Shown here piece by piece: positions 31,188-32,560 of a stretch of 32,560 nt of DNA. The position numbers and the translations under genes are program-made. The DNA is from Thermogemmatispora onikobensis (GTDB lineage: Bacteria; Chloroflexota; Ktedonobacteria; Ktedonobacterales; Ktedonobacteraceae). Below the pieces are notes generated by a model. It was not told the origin of the DNA, did not search any database, and saw nothing but the letters and a program-made list of their open reading frames with translations. Each line of letters starts with the position of its first letter. The first letter of the stretch is position 1. The stretch is taken from positions 1 to 32,560 of the forward strand of contig NZ_BDGT01000050.1 of NCBI RefSeq assembly GCF_001748285.1. Direction: 5' to 3'.

Positions 31188-31667
31188 ATGGAGAAAGCAC
31201 AAGAGTCGGCTACCTCTGCTGCGTTTTCAACACCATCACGTCCACAACAACAGCAGCCGCTCAGGCCGATTACCCAGCTGTGCCCCCGCTACGAGCACGC
31301 GATGCAGATCCTCGGCAAGCGCTGGACCGGCCTGCTGATCGCGTCGTTGCTGGATGGCCCGCGCCGCTTTGGCGAGTTGACCACGATCGTCGGCGGCCTC
31401 TCCGACCGCGTGCTCTCCGAGCGCCTGCGCGAGCTGGAACAGGAGGGCATCGTCGAGCGCGTCGTCTACCCACACATTCCTGTGCGCGTCGAATACCAGT
31501 TGACAGAGAAGGGCCGCGCGCTGAAGCCGGTGATCGATGCCATCCACGCCTGGGCTGAGCGGTGGATCGAGTTGCCTCTTCCTCCATCTTCGTGCCAGCC
31601 TTCAGCGATGGATTCATCTTCAGCTTCCTCCTGCTCCGAGGGAGAAACCTGCCCTCGCGAGGCCTAA
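31188..31667 (+). CDS. HxlR-family winged helix-turn-helix transcriptional regulator
   Basis: A 159-aa DNA-binding protein. The HxlR domain spans about 30-125: QLCPRYEHAMQILGKRWT with Cys32 at the family's conserved position, LLIASLLDGPRRFGELTTIV, then the recognition-helix region LSDRVLSERLRELEQEGIVER, and the wing (VYPHIPVRVEYQLTEKG), where P-x-RVEY-x-LT-x-KG is a family hallmark. HxlR proteins bind as dimers, and several respond to electrophiles or oxidants through the conserved cysteine, so redox control is possible here. The flanking N-terminal (QQQQ) and C-terminal (serine-rich) tails look disordered. ATG 31188 has AAAGG 8 bases upstream. Its target is unknown; adjacent genes all have their own promoters. 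No divergent partner gene is visible. Confidence 0.92.
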   Translation: MEKAQESATSAAFSTPSRPQQQQPLRPITQLCPRYEHAMQILGKRWTGLLIASLLDGPRRFGELTTIVGGLSDRVLSERLRELEQEGIVERVVYPHIPVRVEYQLTEKGRALKPVIDAIHAWAERWIELPLPPSSCQPSAMDSSSASSCSEGETCPREA

Positions 31668-31693
31668 CTTCGCTCGCATCCCTGGCAGATAGA

Positions 31694-31722
31694 TTGACCT
31701 TCCTTCCCCCTGCTGCTATACT
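31694..31722 (+). promoter_or_regulatory. Promoter of the HIT gene (TTGACC-N17-TATACT, extended -10)
   Basis: TTGACC at 31694-31699, 17-base spacer, TGC-TATACT ending at 31722. Leader about 105 nt. Confidence 0.7.
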
Positions 31723-31833
31723 CGTCTTCGCTCAGGCAGGCAGGCACCGTTCATCAGTGGCGGTCTGTACTGCTTTTGCCTCACTCCTTCTTTCTTTCTT
31801 TCTTATCAAGACTCTGTAAGGAGAAGTGCGCAC

Positions 31834-32337
31834 ATGGAAAATTTATGGGCTCCCTGGCGCATGGCCTATATCACGCCCAAGGACCAACAGGCGAAGTCGG
31901 AGGAGTGCATCTTTTGCAGCAAGCCCGCCGCCAACGACGATGCCCGCAATCATATCGTCTACCGCGGCGAGCGCTGCTTTATGATGCTCAATCTCTATCC
32001 ATACAATAACGGCCACTTGATGATCGCTCCTTACCACCACGTGCCCAGCATCACGGAGCTGGAGGCGGAGACGCTCGGCGAGCTGATGGCTCAGGCCCAG
32101 CTGGCTCTGCGCGCGCTGCGCAGGCTGATGGCCCCCGATGGCTTCAATCTGGGGATCAATGAGGGGAAGGTGGCCGGCGCCGGCTTCGCCGAACATATGC
32201 ATCTGCACATAGTGCCGCGCTGGCTCGGCGATACGAATTTTATGCCAGTGATTGCCGATGTGAAGGTGATCCCCGAGCATCTCGATAATGTCTATCGCCA
32301 GCTTAAGGAGACGATCGAGACGCTGCTGCACAGTTGA
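31834..32337 (+). CDS. HIT-family nucleotide hydrolase/phosphorylase
   Basis: A 167-aa cytoplasmic protein of the histidine triad superfamily. The triad reads H121-M-H123-L-H125-IVPRW, with H123 as the expected nucleophile. CIFC (25-28) supplies two cysteines of the zinc site often seen in the bacterial AP4A-phosphorylase-like branch, and LYPYNNGHLMIAPYHHVPSI (partly residues 54-72) is the conserved segment ahead of it. The N-terminus MENLWAPWRMAYI is characteristic of this branch, whose members act on diadenosine polyphosphates or adenylylated substrates. The exact substrate is not readable from sequence. ATG 31834 is preceded by AAGGAGAAG. It is probably a single gene with its own promoter. 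Confidence 0.94.
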   Translation: MENLWAPWRMAYITPKDQQAKSEECIFCSKPAANDDARNHIVYRGERCFMMLNLYPYNNGHLMIAPYHHVPSITELEAETLGELMAQAQLALRALRRLMAPDGFNLGINEGKVAGAGFAEHMHLHIVPRWLGDTNFMPVIADVKVIPEHLDNVYRQLKETIETLLHS

Positions 32338-32560
32338 GCCTGGGGGGAACGATGGCTGTGTCGGGAGCGACTGGCATGCGGCGGAAGACGAGCGACACGA
32401 GATCAGTGGCAGCGACAACAATACGGCCCTGGCGCTCGCCGCTCCAGGGTATCAAAGGCCGCTTGGGAGGAATGCCATTGGTATACGCTTCGGCAAGCCA
32501 GGTAAAGCGCCCAGGCCTACGCAGTCCCGCCACCCTACGGGACGCTCCACACCTGCACTA
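32338..32560. other. Right edge, no gene supported
   Basis: A minus-strand frame (GTG 32533 to 32303) is open here but closed upstream by TAG at 32560-32558, lacks a ribosome binding site and overlaps the end of the HIT gene. I do not call it. Confidence 0.4.

Noticed and set aside
32303-32533. Minus-strand 76-codon frame at the right edge
   Set aside because: GTG start without ribosome binding site, closed just upstream by TAG, overlaps the end of the HIT gene, and has no recognisable motif.

Overview
The window looks like chromosomal DNA of a GC-rich bacterium of the phylum Chloroflexota, most likely class Ktedonobacteria (a Thermogemmatispora-like organism). This is inferred from three things: a dense set of Ser/Thr kinases fused to TPR arrays, a DUF5679 zinc ribbon fused to a hydrolase, and ordinary housekeeping genes scattered as single genes or pairs. 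I see no rRNA, tRNA, CRISPR array, insertion sequence or prophage.

Left part (1-16.6 kb), housekeeping. A possible partial membrane-protein gene at the edge diverges from pgsA. pgsA (phosphatidylglycerophosphate synthase) converges with plsY (glycerol-3-phosphate acyltransferase). Next come a PanC-like protein with eroded catalytic motifs, a membrane-anchored alpha/beta hydrolase ending in DUF5679, a strong promoter followed by a 187-nt self-complementary region that may be a 6S-like RNA, and greA. An MFS transporter and an M29 aminopeptidase form a minus-strand operon. Then come prs, an unrecognised 248-aa protein with its own strong promoter, a pyrG/PRC-MgtE_N-CBS operon, a metallo-beta-lactamase-fold protein, a DUF457-like/HNH-like fusion, and secG.

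Right part (17-30.8 kb), signalling cluster. All genes are on the plus strand: kinase A (single membrane segment, HCD instead of HRD), an MFS transporter, kinase B (intact HRD/DFG, 11 TPRs), a TPR-only protein (about 14 TPRs, with an in-frame stop in its apparent N-terminus), a decayed TPR remnant, pseudokinase C (HAH/EVG, 13 TPRs) and pseudokinase D (HAR/DGV, 22 TPRs). The four kinase domains share an unusual R-x-(R/H)-H-P-x-G-(S/T)-R segment, so they are local paralogs. Loss of catalytic residues in C and D together with longer TPR arrays suggests one active kinase surrounded by scaffolding or decoy relatives. This is the most unusual system in the window. An HxlR-family regulator and a HIT-family hydrolase, each with a clear promoter, close the window.

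Promoters are readable throughout. Several have TTGAC(A/G) at -35 with 17-18 bp spacing to TA(T/C)A(A/C)T at -10, and others have an extended TGN -10. I used them with ribosome binding sites to choose starts; many starts given here are internal to the longest open frame.
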